Positions 5,585 to 12,488 of a stretch of DNA of 36,017 bases are shown here, piece after piece. The notes beneath the pieces are model-generated. The model did not search any database. It saw only the letters and a program-made list of their open reading frames with translations, and was not told the DNA's origin. The DNA comes from a virus: the IMG/VR virus record IMGVR_UViG_3300020189_000035, positions 1-36,017 of that record, one strand, 5' to 3'. The stretch's first letter is position 1; every line of letters begins with the position of its first letter. A program made the position numbers and the translations under genes.

Positions 5585-5773
5585 GTGGAAATTTCGGCAA
5601 CCTCTCCAGTATCATATACAAACTATTTTCCAAAAATAGAGTATGATACTCGCACAGTTAAAACAACTATTAAAATAAACGACGACAAGCAACAAGAAAC
5701 CGTTTGGACATACGACAAGTATGGTCGTTTACAATCTACAGTAATTCATACGCGTTCTATAGCAGAAGTATGA
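5585..5773 (+). CDS. Unrecognised small beta-rich protein
   Basis: 62 aa from GTG 5585, which directly follows the previous stop (5582-5584); GAGGA lies about 9 bases upstream. The product is polar with a strand-turn pattern and a YDKYGRLQSTV segment resembling single YD-type repeats. Its stop overlaps the next start as ATGA. Function unknown. Confidence 0.65.
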   Translation: MEISATSPVSYTNYFPKIEYDTRTVKTTIKINDDKQQETVWTYDKYGRLQSTVIHTRSIAEV

Positions 5774-5982
5774 TTACAGATTTCACGTTATTTAATGTTC
5801 ATATAATTAATACCCAGACAATGGAATTCATTGACCAAGGTATAATGAGAGCAAGACATGCAATGAATCTTGTAAAAAAGATGGATGCTCAAGGAGTACC
5901 TTGCATTGTTGAAGCAATTGATTCTAGAATAGATCATGATGCTGCTGCTTTTATGGAATATATGTACTCTAAAAATAATTAA
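5770..5982 (+). CDS. Unrecognised small protein
   Basis: 70 aa from ATG 5770, which overlaps the previous stop (ATGA); the frame extends upstream to 5704 but inside the previous gene. A strand-like N terminus (ITDFTLFNVHIINTQTMEF) is followed by a helix (GIMRARHAMNLVKKMDAQG) and a short alpha/beta end (PCIVEAIDSRIDHDAAAFMEYM). Last protein gene before the structured RNA. Function unknown. Confidence 0.7.
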   Translation: MITDFTLFNVHIINTQTMEFIDQGIMRARHAMNLVKKMDAQGVPCIVEAIDSRIDHDAAAFMEYMYSKNN

Positions 5983-6001
5983 ACTTTTTTCATAAAAACT
6001 A

Positions 6002-6030
6002 TTGACATTCATAAAGAACTATAGTATAAT
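6002..6030 (+). promoter_or_regulatory. Sigma70-type promoter of the structured RNA
   Basis: Perfect TTGACA 6002-6007 and TATAAT 6025-6030 with a 17-nt spacer, again preceded by CTA and followed by TTC. Transcription should begin near 6037. No protein-coding start follows for over 700 bases, so it serves an RNA gene, the tRNA-Glu and the 74-aa gene. Confidence 0.9.
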
Positions 6031-6036
6031 AGTTGT

Positions 6037-6669
6037 ATATTGAGGGAAAGGCCCCACCGCGAAAGAGAAAATAGAATTCGCGATTCTATGATCCGGTGAG
6101 TAGATACCTTGAGTCGAGAAGAGGACTTTATCAATCCAAAGGCTCATAACAATAGGTCAAATAACCAGCCTCAGGTTCGCCTGAGACCGAGGAATCGGTT
6201 AAACACATGGTTAAATTGCGAATCAATAGAGCGGGTAGGAAACCCTGTCCGAGCATGAAGAAACGCTCGATGCTATAGTCGGCTAGGAGCCGCGTACTGA
6301 GAACGAGATAGGTTTAGGTCGCAACCTAAACAACACAGAACGGCAGTTCAGGATCTTTCTTCTTTAGGTATAGGAGTAGTTTGCTACTCTCGAGACTGAA
6401 GTTAACAAGTATCAGGTAAATCCGAGACAGGTACCCGCGAATTTCTAAGTTTTTTAGATTGGAATATTACGATTAACAATTCCACATTATTTAACGAATT
6501 GCGTTAACACAATATTTCCAATCACTAAGGTAGTTTGAAATCCCTGAGTAGTCATCAGGTCCTTTAGAAAGGCAGTAAGACCAAATGACGATTGTGACAC
6601 TGAAGTTCAATACCTAGGCGGATCTTGTCATACCTTTGATAGGCGTATATGGAAGGTCCGCCGTTTTTT
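6037..6669 (+). ncRNA. Large structured noncoding RNA (GOLLD/ROOL-like candidate)
   Basis: A gene-free stretch of about 630 nt between a consensus promoter and an intrinsic terminator. It is more GC-rich than its surroundings and dense in perfect hairpins: 6071-6077/6083-6089 (7 bp) enclosed by 6055-6059/6094-6098; 6170-6175/6180-6185 with a UUCG loop; 6186-6190/6195-6199 with a GGAA (GNRA) loop; 6250-6254/6265-6269; 6280-6284/6288-6292; 6312-6319/6324-6331 (8 bp); 6374-6379/6384-6389; 6457-6468/6511-6523 (12 bp with one bulge) enclosing 6491-6496/6502-6507; 6543-6547/6555-6559; 6617-6626/6653-6662. Every frame is broken by stops. I see no tmRNA tag, RNase P core or self-splicing intron core. 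Size, ornate fold, phage origin and position next to a tRNA match the known large RNA classes GOLLD and ROOL, but I cannot align it to either, so it may be a new class. Confidence 0.75.
6617..6669 (+). terminator. Terminator hairpin closing the structured RNA
   Basis: 10-bp stem 6617-6626/6653-6662 (GGCGGATCTT with AAGGTCCGCC, one T-G), with a partly paired 26-nt apical part, followed by G and TTTTTT at 6664-6669. It stands 4 bases before tRNA-Glu, so read-through is needed to make the tRNA; alternatively RNase P cutting at 6673/6674 forms the RNA's 3' end. Confidence 0.75.
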
Positions 6670-6673
6670 ATTC

Positions 6674-6748
6674 GGCCCGTTCGTCTAGTGGTTAGGACAC
6701 ATGGTTTTCATCCATGCAACAGGAGTTCGATTCTCCTACGGGCTACCA
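6674..6748 (+). tRNA. tRNA-Glu (UUC)
   Basis: 75 nt with encoded CCA. Acceptor stem 6674-6680/6738-6744 with G-T at the end, D arm TTCGTCTAGTGGTTAGGAC typical of glutamate tRNA, anticodon loop TTTTCAT with TTC, T loop TTCGATT. It follows the structured RNA terminator by 4 bases. Confidence 0.95.
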
Positions 6749-6787
6749 GATTATGAAAGAGATGATACAATTAATAGGAAGGTATTT

Positions 6788-7012
6788 GTGAAAAAAGAAA
6801 CGAAAAGAATACATAAAGAGACCGCGACTCAAATAGCAACTGGATTGGTCATTAATTACCCCCTAAATCTCTTTCTATTGTATGTTTACATTGAGAGATT
6901 CAATATTACAGATCCAATAATATTGGGTACTATGGTGACCCTGGTGATGACTGTCGTTGCCTATACAAGAATCTTTTTGTTAAGATCATATTTCAGTAAA
7001 AAATATAAATAA
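6788..7012 (+). CDS. Small two-helix membrane protein
   Basis: 74 aa from GTG 6788, with AGGAAG 7-12 bases upstream; the frame extends back into tRNA-Glu, which is not coding. A basic N terminus (KKETKRIHKETATQIATG) precedes two hydrophobic helices (VINYPLNLFLLYVYI and IILGTMVTLVMTVVAYTRIFLL) and a basic tail. This basic-helix-helix-RSYF pattern recurs in small unnamed membrane proteins of marine T4-like phages. Its last codons contain a plus-strand TATAAATA motif. Function unknown. Confidence 0.75.
   Translation: MKKETKRIHKETATQIATGLVINYPLNLFLLYVYIERFNITDPIILGTMVTLVMTVVAYTRIFLLRSYFSKKYK
7004..7011 (+). promoter_or_regulatory. T4-type late promoter (TATAAATA), rightward
   Basis: Exact TATAAATA at the end of the previous gene, with transcription expected near 7017, 66 bases before the ATG at 7083. 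It is the only exact rightward copy I found and would make the 7083 gene late. Confidence 0.6.
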
Positions 7013-7082
7013 ATTAAACGCGCTAATCACGACTAGTTCCTAGCCATGAAACCCCGTATATCATTAAAGGAGTTAGTTTATT

Positions 7083-7781
7083 ATGAAAGGTATACCTTCA
7101 ATTAAGTTCGGTTTGAATACCGAAAGTGGTAATCAATATAAAGCTGGTTTAACAATCATCCATCCAAAAGACAATCCTGTCACCCAACAAGAAGAATGGA
7201 AAGTTGCTTTTAATATCGTAAAAGATTTAATTGAATCCGGTGTCACCAAAATGGGTGAAGGATATTGTATCAGTGTTTCCGATATTTGTCTAAATCTATG
7301 TAAACAAAATGGTCTTTCAGCATCATTGTTAGAAGTTAAATTAAGTATCGTAGATCAAGAAGACGGCACTACTCATATGGTCGGACATGATGTATCTTGG
7401 GAAAAAAATTCTCATACTAAAGTAAGTACTCATGTTGTTGTTGCTATTAATGCAGAAATCCCATTCTTTATGGATCTATCAATTGCTCATAGACTTCCAA
7501 ATCAAATGCAAGCTGTTATGAATGTAATAAAAAATGAAGGAAGTAAAATAATATCTAATTTTGTATTTGGTAAAAAGACAGGATTTTTATATCAAGAAAA
7601 GGTTGATGGTGTTAGCGTTCCAAAATTACATCAAATAAGTATACTTGATAGAATGGCAACTGATAGATTTATTTTTTCTGAAATGAAACAATTAAAGATA
7701 CTCAACATAATCGGTATCGTTATTTCCTCCTTTGCATTAATCAATGTAATGGGAAAAATTCTCCTCGATTGGTACAACTAA
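7083..7781 (+). CDS. Membrane-anchored protein, possible Cys-His-Asp (transglutaminase/NAT-like) enzyme
   Basis: 232 aa; ATG 7083 with AAAGGAG about 9 bases upstream. A soluble N-terminal region holds a Cys in a helix-start context (GEGYCISVSDICLNLCKQNG, Cys62), a later strand THVVVAIN (His117) and PFFMDLS (Asp131). The order and spacing of Cys, His and Asp, with H[VA] on one strand and D on the next, is the pattern of the transglutaminase/arylamine acetyltransferase fold, though I cannot confirm it. A hydrophobic helix at about 207-226 close to the C terminus would anchor it with the enzyme part facing the cytoplasm. It is the last plus-strand gene before convergent terminators. Unnamed in anything I recall. 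Confidence 0.8.
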   Translation: MKGIPSIKFGLNTESGNQYKAGLTIIHPKDNPVTQQEEWKVAFNIVKDLIESGVTKMGEGYCISVSDICLNLCKQNGLSASLLEVKLSIVDQEDGTTHMVGHDVSWEKNSHTKVSTHVVVAINAEIPFFMDLSIAHRLPNQMQAVMNVIKNEGSKIISNFVFGKKTGFLYQEKVDGVSVPKLHQISILDRMATDRFIFSEMKQLKILNIIGIVISSFALINVMGKILLDWYN

Positions 7782-7792
7782 TTTCTTAAGAC

Positions 7793-7822
7793 AAAAAAAG
7801 AAGGAACCCGGAGGTTCCTTCT
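7793..7822 (-). terminator. Terminator for the leftward late transcript (after gp23)
   Basis: Perfect 9-bp stem 7800-7808/7813-7821 with a CGGA loop, extendable by one A-T pair. On the minus strand it is followed by seven T (7793-7799), a strong rho-independent terminator after the major capsid gene. Confidence 0.88.
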
Positions 7823-7826
7823 CAAT

Positions 7827-7846
7827 GATTCCGAAGAATCGTTTTT
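7827..7846 (+). terminator. Terminator for the rightward transcript
   Basis: 5-bp stem GATTC/GAATC (7827-7831/7836-7840) with a CGAA loop followed by GTTTTT. It is short and lies past the longer hairpin at 7800-7821, and probably helps end transcription from the 7083 gene. Confidence 0.55.
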
Positions 7847-7880
7847 GTGGTTAGTTGACCTAACTCTTCTTATACTAAGA

Positions 7881-9200
7881 TTAGAATAAGTTGCTAACAA
7901 TAACTTTTCTGTAGTATCTGTTAAGATCAGCTGTAAGAGCACCAAGGCCTTGGCTAGAAACGTCACCTTGAGCGAATGGGTTTGCGACCATTCCGTAACG
8001 TGTCTTGAATCCAATTTTTGGTTGGAAGCTGTTCTCACCAACCGCACGTACCATTTGTAGAGGAACGTATGGGCAGTAGAATAAACCTGCATCAAATGCA
8101 GATGAACCCTTGTAACCAACTACCATGTAGTTAGAACCTGCGAATGGGTCAACATATACTCTGAATCTACCGTTAAGAACACCAGCAAAAGTATTGCCTG
8201 TGTCATCAACTTCTAAAGTATTTGAGTTAAGAGCAGGTGTGTAATCTAATACACCAGCCATTTGTAATGCAGAAGCCACGTCAGAAGAACAAATAACAAC
8301 GTTACCTTTTCCTCTTCTTGTTCCTTTAGCAATAGCGTTAGCTTCTTGCTCGATTTGGAACATAAGACCTTTGAACTTCTCAACAGACCATCTACCGTTT
8401 GCATCAACGTCTAAGTCGAATGTACCCGGTGTAGCTGCACCTGTTGCGCCTGGAACAGCAACAGCATAAATTGTTCTAACAACTTCTCTATTGATTTCAG
8501 TTAAGATTTCAGTTTGAAGAATGTTAGCCAATTCTGTTTCAGCATCCAAGCCATGAACAGCTTTAAGGTCCTGAGCAAGCTCAGTTGTGTATTCTGCTTT
8601 CAAAGCACGAGTCTTAGCAGAAACGGTTACTTTCTCAATTGAGAAGGCCATTTCAGCATAGTTAGTCCCTTGACCATCACCTAAGGCTTCAGCAGCAGCT
8701 GTAGTCATACCAGTACCAGTTGTAATTAACTGAGTATTAGCATTTGGTAATGTATTAGCGTGAGCTCCTGTACCAGCAAAGCCTGTATCAGCTTCGTTGA
8801 ATAGAGCTTCAGCACCAGCTTGTGAACCATATCTTGCTCTCATCGCGAAGATAAGACCTGTAGGACCAGTCATAGGCTGAACACCACAGATATCATAAGC
8901 GATAAGGTTAGGAACGGCTCTTCTTACTAATGAGATAAGGATTGGGTCATAACCTGCACCAGGACCAGCTGGAGCAGAACCACCTGTAAATCCACCGGTT
9001 GTACCGACGTCATTAGTAGGAGCTTCTGAAAGCAAGCTTGTCATGTTAGCAGATAGATCACCAGTTTCCTTAAGTGCTCTTTCTGTATTCTCAAGAATAG
9101 TAGCAGTTACTGCTTTTCTATGAGAATCGCTAATTGGTGAAAAAGATTCGTGCTCGAGAATGGGCCCCCACTTTTCCACTAGTCTTGAATAGTTATCCAT
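7881..9200 (-). CDS. 23: Major capsid protein gp23
   Basis: 439 aa (T4 gp23 is 521). The opening MDNYSRLVEKWGPILEHE and the LLSEAPTND segment are typical of T4-like major capsid proteins. Prohead protease cuts after L/I-x-E, so cleavage after Glu59 (LLSE|A) is expected and would remove a 59-residue delta domain. The Gly/Pro-rich stretch GGFTGGSAPAGPGAGYDP leads into LVRRAVPNLIAYDICGVQPMTGPTG, the conserved N-arm of the HK97-type fold. The ATG at 9200 has AAGGAG 7 bases upstream. The gene ends the leftward structural operon at a strong terminator. No gp24 vertex gene is adjacent. Confidence 0.98.
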   Translation of the reverse strand: MDNYSRLVEKWGPILEHESFSPISDSHRKAVTATILENTERALKETGDLSANMTSLLSEAPTNDVGTTGGFTGGSAPAGPGAGYDPILISLVRRAVPNLIAYDICGVQPMTGPTGLIFAMRARYGSQAGAEALFNEADTGFAGTGAHANTLPNANTQLITTGTGMTTAAAEALGDGQGTNYAEMAFSIEKVTVSAKTRALKAEYTTELAQDLKAVHGLDAETELANILQTEILTEINREVVRTIYAVAVPGATGAATPGTFDLDVDANGRWSVEKFKGLMFQIEQEANAIAKGTRRGKGNVVICSSDVASALQMAGVLDYTPALNSNTLEVDDTGNTFAGVLNGRFRVYVDPFAGSNYMVVGYKGSSAFDAGLFYCPYVPLQMVRAVGENSFQPKIGFKTRYGMVANPFAQGDVSSQGLGALTADLNRYYRKVIVSNLF

Positions 9201-9245
9201 TTTGGATCTCCTTTATTAATATTAATTTAATTAAAAACCAATTTA

Positions 9246-10238
9246 TTAATTATTCTTTTTTCTAGTGTTGAAAGCTTCAACAAGAGCATTAATAGAAGAG
9301 TAATCAGAAGTTGGTTTAGTTACTTCCTGTTCTTCTAGAATAATTTCGTCATCTTCGTCCTGAACATCTTTCTTTTCAACAAGAGGCTTGTCAGAGAAGA
9401 ATGACTCCTTAATTACTTGAAGATTTTCTGCATAAGCGTCAAGATCTTCAATATCAAGCTTTTCAGACAATACTTTCAATCTTTCTACCTGATTCTCAGA
9501 TAAACCTTCTGAAAGTTCGTCAAATTTTTGTTCTGCTTTGTAAGTAGCAATTTGCTTTTGTAATTCGATATTCTCGTTTACTAAATCATTTGCTTTACCT
9601 TCCAATTCAGAAACTGTTGTCTCTAAGTTTGCTACAACGTCAACTGATTCTTCATCAACTGATACGTTGTGCTCTACGAATAAGTTCTTAAGACCTGACA
9701 TTAATGATTCTGCCATTTCAACTTTAATTCCAGCTTCGATAGCAATTTCATTTTCTGACATCCATTCAGAAACAACGTAGTCTAAATACTTATCAACATT
9801 TTCAGTAATAGTATCTAATTTCTCAGTTACTGCTTCATTCAATGCTTCGTCTAAAGACTTAGTTAATTCTTCACGAATTGTCTCAGTTCTTTTATTTACT
9901 TCTTCGTTTAATGCGGCTTCAAATACAAGACTAATCTTGCCTTTGAACTCTTCGGATAAATCTTCGCCTTCGATGATAGATGCAATTGAAGATTCCACCA
10001 CAACCTCTTCGATTGTTTCGACTTCTTCAGTTGTTTCAACTTCTTCCGCTGTAGGAACTGGCTCTCCAGCTTTACCTTGCTCAGGTGTTACTTTCTTAGC
10101 ATCTACAGGGCCTTTTGGCTCGTCAGTAGTTGTTTTCTTCAGCTTGTCCTTTTTGCCTTCGCCACCCTCAGGTGCCACAGGTTGAGGTACACTAGAAATA
10201 CCATCATCAGCAACGAATGTGTTTTTCTCGTCTGCCAT
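9246..10238 (-). CDS. 22: Prohead core scaffold protein gp22
   Basis: 330 aa (T4 269). Highly acidic and lysine-rich, low-complexity N terminus (EVETTEEVETIEEVVVE), long coiled-coil helices (about residues 205-245, NLETTVSELEGKANDLVNEN) and a typical end (SSINALVEAFNTRKK). It sits between gp21 and gp23 as in T4. It forms the inner core on which the capsid assembles and is then digested by gp21. ATG 10238 follows AAAGGAG. A late promoter stands 66 bases upstream. Confidence 0.92.
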   Translation of the reverse strand: MADEKNTFVADDGISSVPQPVAPEGGEGKKDKLKKTTTDEPKGPVDAKKVTPEQGKAGEPVPTAEEVETTEEVETIEEVVVESSIASIIEGEDLSEEFKGKISLVFEAALNEEVNKRTETIREELTKSLDEALNEAVTEKLDTITENVDKYLDYVVSEWMSENEIAIEAGIKVEMAESLMSGLKNLFVEHNVSVDEESVDVVANLETTVSELEGKANDLVNENIELQKQIATYKAEQKFDELSEGLSENQVERLKVLSEKLDIEDLDAYAENLQVIKESFFSDKPLVEKKDVQDEDDEIILEEQEVTKPTSDYSSINALVEAFNTRKKNN

Positions 10239-10303
10239 TATTTTTCTCCTTTAAATTTGTTATAAATCTACAAATATTTAATTATAATAAACTTGACTGT
10301 TTT

Positions 10304-10311
10304 TATTTATA
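10304..10311 (-). promoter_or_regulatory. T4-type late promoter (TATAAATA) upstream of gp22
   Basis: Exact motif in the gp21-gp22 intergenic region; expected start near 10298 gives a 60-nt leader to the gp22 ATG. It may also supply gp23, which has no exact motif of its own. Confidence 0.7.
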
Positions 10312-10316
10312 AAAAG

Positions 10317-10994
10317 TTAATTTCTCAAAGAACGAACGAATGTTTCAAACATTCTTGTTGCCGTTGCTTCATCAATAGTCCTTACTACTCTATTCACTTT
10401 CTTTTCAACTTCTTCAACAATATTTTCGATAGCCTGAGTGGCTTTCCAATTGCCAGAAGCAATATCGTAGTAATATTCTACATTCTCCATGATACCATTT
10501 ACGAATGCATTTGGTGCTGAAGGGTCAGTGACAATATCAACAGTAGAAAGATGGAAATCCTTTTGAACTTCCATTACTCCATCTCTACCTGCCTTGACCG
10601 AACCAAGACCTCGAGTTGAAACTCCGATCTTTACTCCTTCGTCTAATAGGCTTTTAACGATTTCCCCCATCGGTGTTGATAAGATTTTTGCCTTACCATA
10701 AAAATCGTTGCCATCACGTTTCATTTCAGTAATCAAATGCGAAACGCGATCCCCGTTGATTTGTGGACCATCAGGGTGCCCTAACTCTCCGAGTGCTCTT
10801 TTAGTTTGAATAAATTCTTTATCATAGCGATTCATTTCGCTTTCTAAAGTAGCACTTGGATAAATTCTTCCGTTGCGATTTTTAATATCGCCTTGCATGA
10901 AGATTCCTTCGATAAAGTAATTCTTTTTACCGTCTTCTTTTTGCTCAGTAATTACTTCTACAAAATCTTCTGTGTATTCTGCTATTAATCTCAT
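10317..10994 (-). CDS. 21: Prohead core protease gp21
   Basis: 225 aa (T4 212). Shows the family's catalytic elements: RALGELGHPDG with His73 and IGVSTRGLGSV with Ser126, plus the conserved IVTDPSAPNAFVNG segment (about 154-167). This serine protease of the herpesvirus assemblin-like fold cuts scaffold and capsid proteins after L/I-x-E during head maturation. It lies upstream of gp22 and gp23 as in T4 and has a TATAAATA motif just before it. Confidence 0.96.
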   Translation of the reverse strand: MRLIAEYTEDFVEVITEQKEDGKKNYFIEGIFMQGDIKNRNGRIYPSATLESEMNRYDKEFIQTKRALGELGHPDGPQINGDRVSHLITEMKRDGNDFYGKAKILSTPMGEIVKSLLDEGVKIGVSTRGLGSVKAGRDGVMEVQKDFHLSTVDIVTDPSAPNAFVNGIMENVEYYYDIASGNWKATQAIENIVEEVEKKVNRVVRTIDEATATRMFETFVRSLRN

Positions 10995-11014
10995 ATCTAT
11001 TCCCTATTAAAAAC

Positions 11015-11022
11015 TATTTATA
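11015..11022 (-). promoter_or_regulatory. T4-type late promoter (TATAAATA) upstream of gp21
   Basis: Exact motif in the 34-bp gap between the 84-aa gene and gp21; expected start near 11009, 15 bases before the gp21 ATG. Confidence 0.7.
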
Positions 11023-11028
11023 ATCAGT

Positions 11029-11283
11029 TTATGCCCTATATGCTATCTTTGTCGCCCAGACCGCGGCGGCCGCTCCCGCAGCCGTTAGTGAATGAGACGA
11101 TTCCTTTTCAACATAAATTGTAGCACCAGGACTAACAAAAACTTCTCCTGCAGTTTCTACTACAATAATAGATTCAGGTACTGTACCTGTATTCGTTACC
11201 GAAGCAATAGTAGCATCAAAAATTGTATTTGCTCCACTTGTTATATTAACTGGAACACTTAGTGGTTTAACTATGCTCGGCAT
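11029..11283 (-). CDS. Small virion-type protein between gp20 and gp21
   Basis: 84 aa, all-beta pattern: opens MPSIVKPLSVPVNITSGANT and ends with an Ala-rich hydrophobic stretch (AAGAAAAVWATKIAYRA). T4-like cyanophages also carry small unnamed genes at this position, and the strand pattern suggests a small structural or decoration protein. It sits 12 bases after the Cys-rich gene and is probably on the same late transcript. Family not recognised. Confidence 0.75.
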   Translation of the reverse strand: MPSIVKPLSVPVNITSGANTIFDATIASVTNTGTVPESIIVVETAGEVFVSPGATIYVEKESSHSLTAAGAAAAVWATKIAYRA

Positions 11284-11295
11284 CTTTAATATTCC

Positions 11296-12444
11296 TTATA
11301 CTGTTTTAGCAAAATCTAAAATTTCGTTGTATCCTGCTTCATCAGCAATGAATACACTGTACATTTCATTTTTGTTTGTTTCTGTTAATTCTTCAAACAT
11401 TCTGTTTAAAGTATCTGCATCTTCTTCTGAAATTTCAATTACTTCGTTGTTTTGTAATGTAAAAGAACCCGCTTCGATACTTTCGTATGCCATACCTGCT
11501 TTAGTAAAAATCTTTGAAGCAGATAAAGGTTTAGCATTAACCATTTGATCTCCTTTTGCATAAGCATATAGAGATTTAACATTTGAGAATACTTCTGCTA
11601 ATTTGTTTTGCCACCATTCTTCAGGATCTTGTCCTTCCATTTTCAAATAGGATTGAATTTCTTCTGATGCATAACAAATAAAATGTAATTGTTTCAACAT
11701 CATAGGAATTTCTTGTTGGGGACTTTCAAGCAATTCTTCCTCGGTTGAAACTTTATTTAACATTTCTTTGAATGTCATTTGAATTGTTTTTCCATTTGAA
11801 TCTTTAATGGTAACTTGTGTAGGACTTGTTTTTGGTTTGTCCTCACCTTTTAAAACTTTTTTCTTTTGAACTTCAGGCTCAATAGTTTTAGATGCTTCTG
11901 TATCATCGGCTTCTTTTGTTTCTGCTTTTTTAACAGGTTTCTTTTCTGCTTTTAATACTTTATCATCTGAACAACTACCTTCCTGCATACCTTTAATTTC
12001 ATTGCCGCAGCAAGAACATTCTTTACCAATTTCTTCAACCTTATGTTCTCCGCCACAATGTTCGCAAGATTCGTCACAACCGCAAGAAGCTACCAATTCT
12101 TCTTTTTTAACTTCTTTGCTGTTTGATACTCCAAGAATCTCTACAATTGATTTTCTAATAGGTGTTGTTGATTCTTCAACTTCCTCTTGTGATTTGCCAT
12201 CACCTGTACCTCTATCAGGCAATGTTTGTGATACACGTTTCTTATACGCTTTATCGTAATTTACATCGCCTTTTTGGTCAGCAGGCCTTGCTGCTTCTCC
12301 TTTGCCAGGAATCTCACCTGTGAAGACATGGTCAGGAGCAACAGGATGTTTGATTAACTCAATCGTATGTTGATCCTTAAAGCGTCTTTCTTCAGGTGCC
12401 TTTGGTTGGGCAACTTCTGAAACTAGATCTTTAAAATTTTTCAT
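11296..12444 (-). CDS. Cys-rich, charged protein of the head gene cluster
   Basis: 382 aa. Residues 1-110 are polar and low in hydrophobics, opening MKNFKDLVSEVAQPKAPEER and including DHVFTGEIPG. Residues 121-158 form a cysteine cluster (CGCDESCEHC, then CSCCG, then Cys158) able to hold one or two zinc ions. A Lys/Glu/Ala-rich linker (160-220) leads to an ordered C-terminal domain (about 235-382). The gene sits between portal gp20 and protease gp21, a position where cyanophages have a core-related unnamed gene, so it may be an internal head or core protein. The cysteine cluster is unusual for a phage head-assembly neighbour. It has its own late promoter. Confidence 0.8.
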   Translation of the reverse strand: MKNFKDLVSEVAQPKAPEERRFKDQHTIELIKHPVAPDHVFTGEIPGKGEAARPADQKGDVNYDKAYKKRVSQTLPDRGTGDGKSQEEVEESTTPIRKSIVEILGVSNSKEVKKEELVASCGCDESCEHCGGEHKVEEIGKECSCCGNEIKGMQEGSCSDDKVLKAEKKPVKKAETKEADDTEASKTIEPEVQKKKVLKGEDKPKTSPTQVTIKDSNGKTIQMTFKEMLNKVSTEEELLESPQQEIPMMLKQLHFICYASEEIQSYLKMEGQDPEEWWQNKLAEVFSNVKSLYAYAKGDQMVNAKPLSASKIFTKAGMAYESIEAGSFTLQNNEVIEISEEDADTLNRMFEELTETNKNEMYSVFIADEAGYNEILDFAKTV

Positions 12445-12477
12445 GTTTAGTCCCTAATTTAATTTCTATATTACCTT

Positions 12478-12485
12478 TATTTATA
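12478..12485 (-). promoter_or_regulatory. T4-type late promoter (TATAAATA) upstream of the Cys-rich gene
   Basis: Exact motif immediately after the gp20 stop; expected start near 12472, 28 bases before the ATG at 12444. Confidence 0.7.
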
Positions 12486-12488
12486 TTA

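Noticed and set aside
6037-6669. tmRNA, RNase P RNA or group I/II intron as identity of the structured RNA
   Set aside because: No tag-peptide frame with an alanine tRNA-like end, no RNase P conserved core strings, no recognisable intron P7 or domain V elements, and no split exon around it.
6701-6787. Coding start of the small membrane protein inside tRNA-Glu
   Set aside because: The upstream extension is tRNA sequence; GTG 6788 has a proper ribosome binding site.
9937-10185. Plus-strand frame opposite gp22
   Set aside because: Low-complexity antisense of the acidic scaffold; no start signals.
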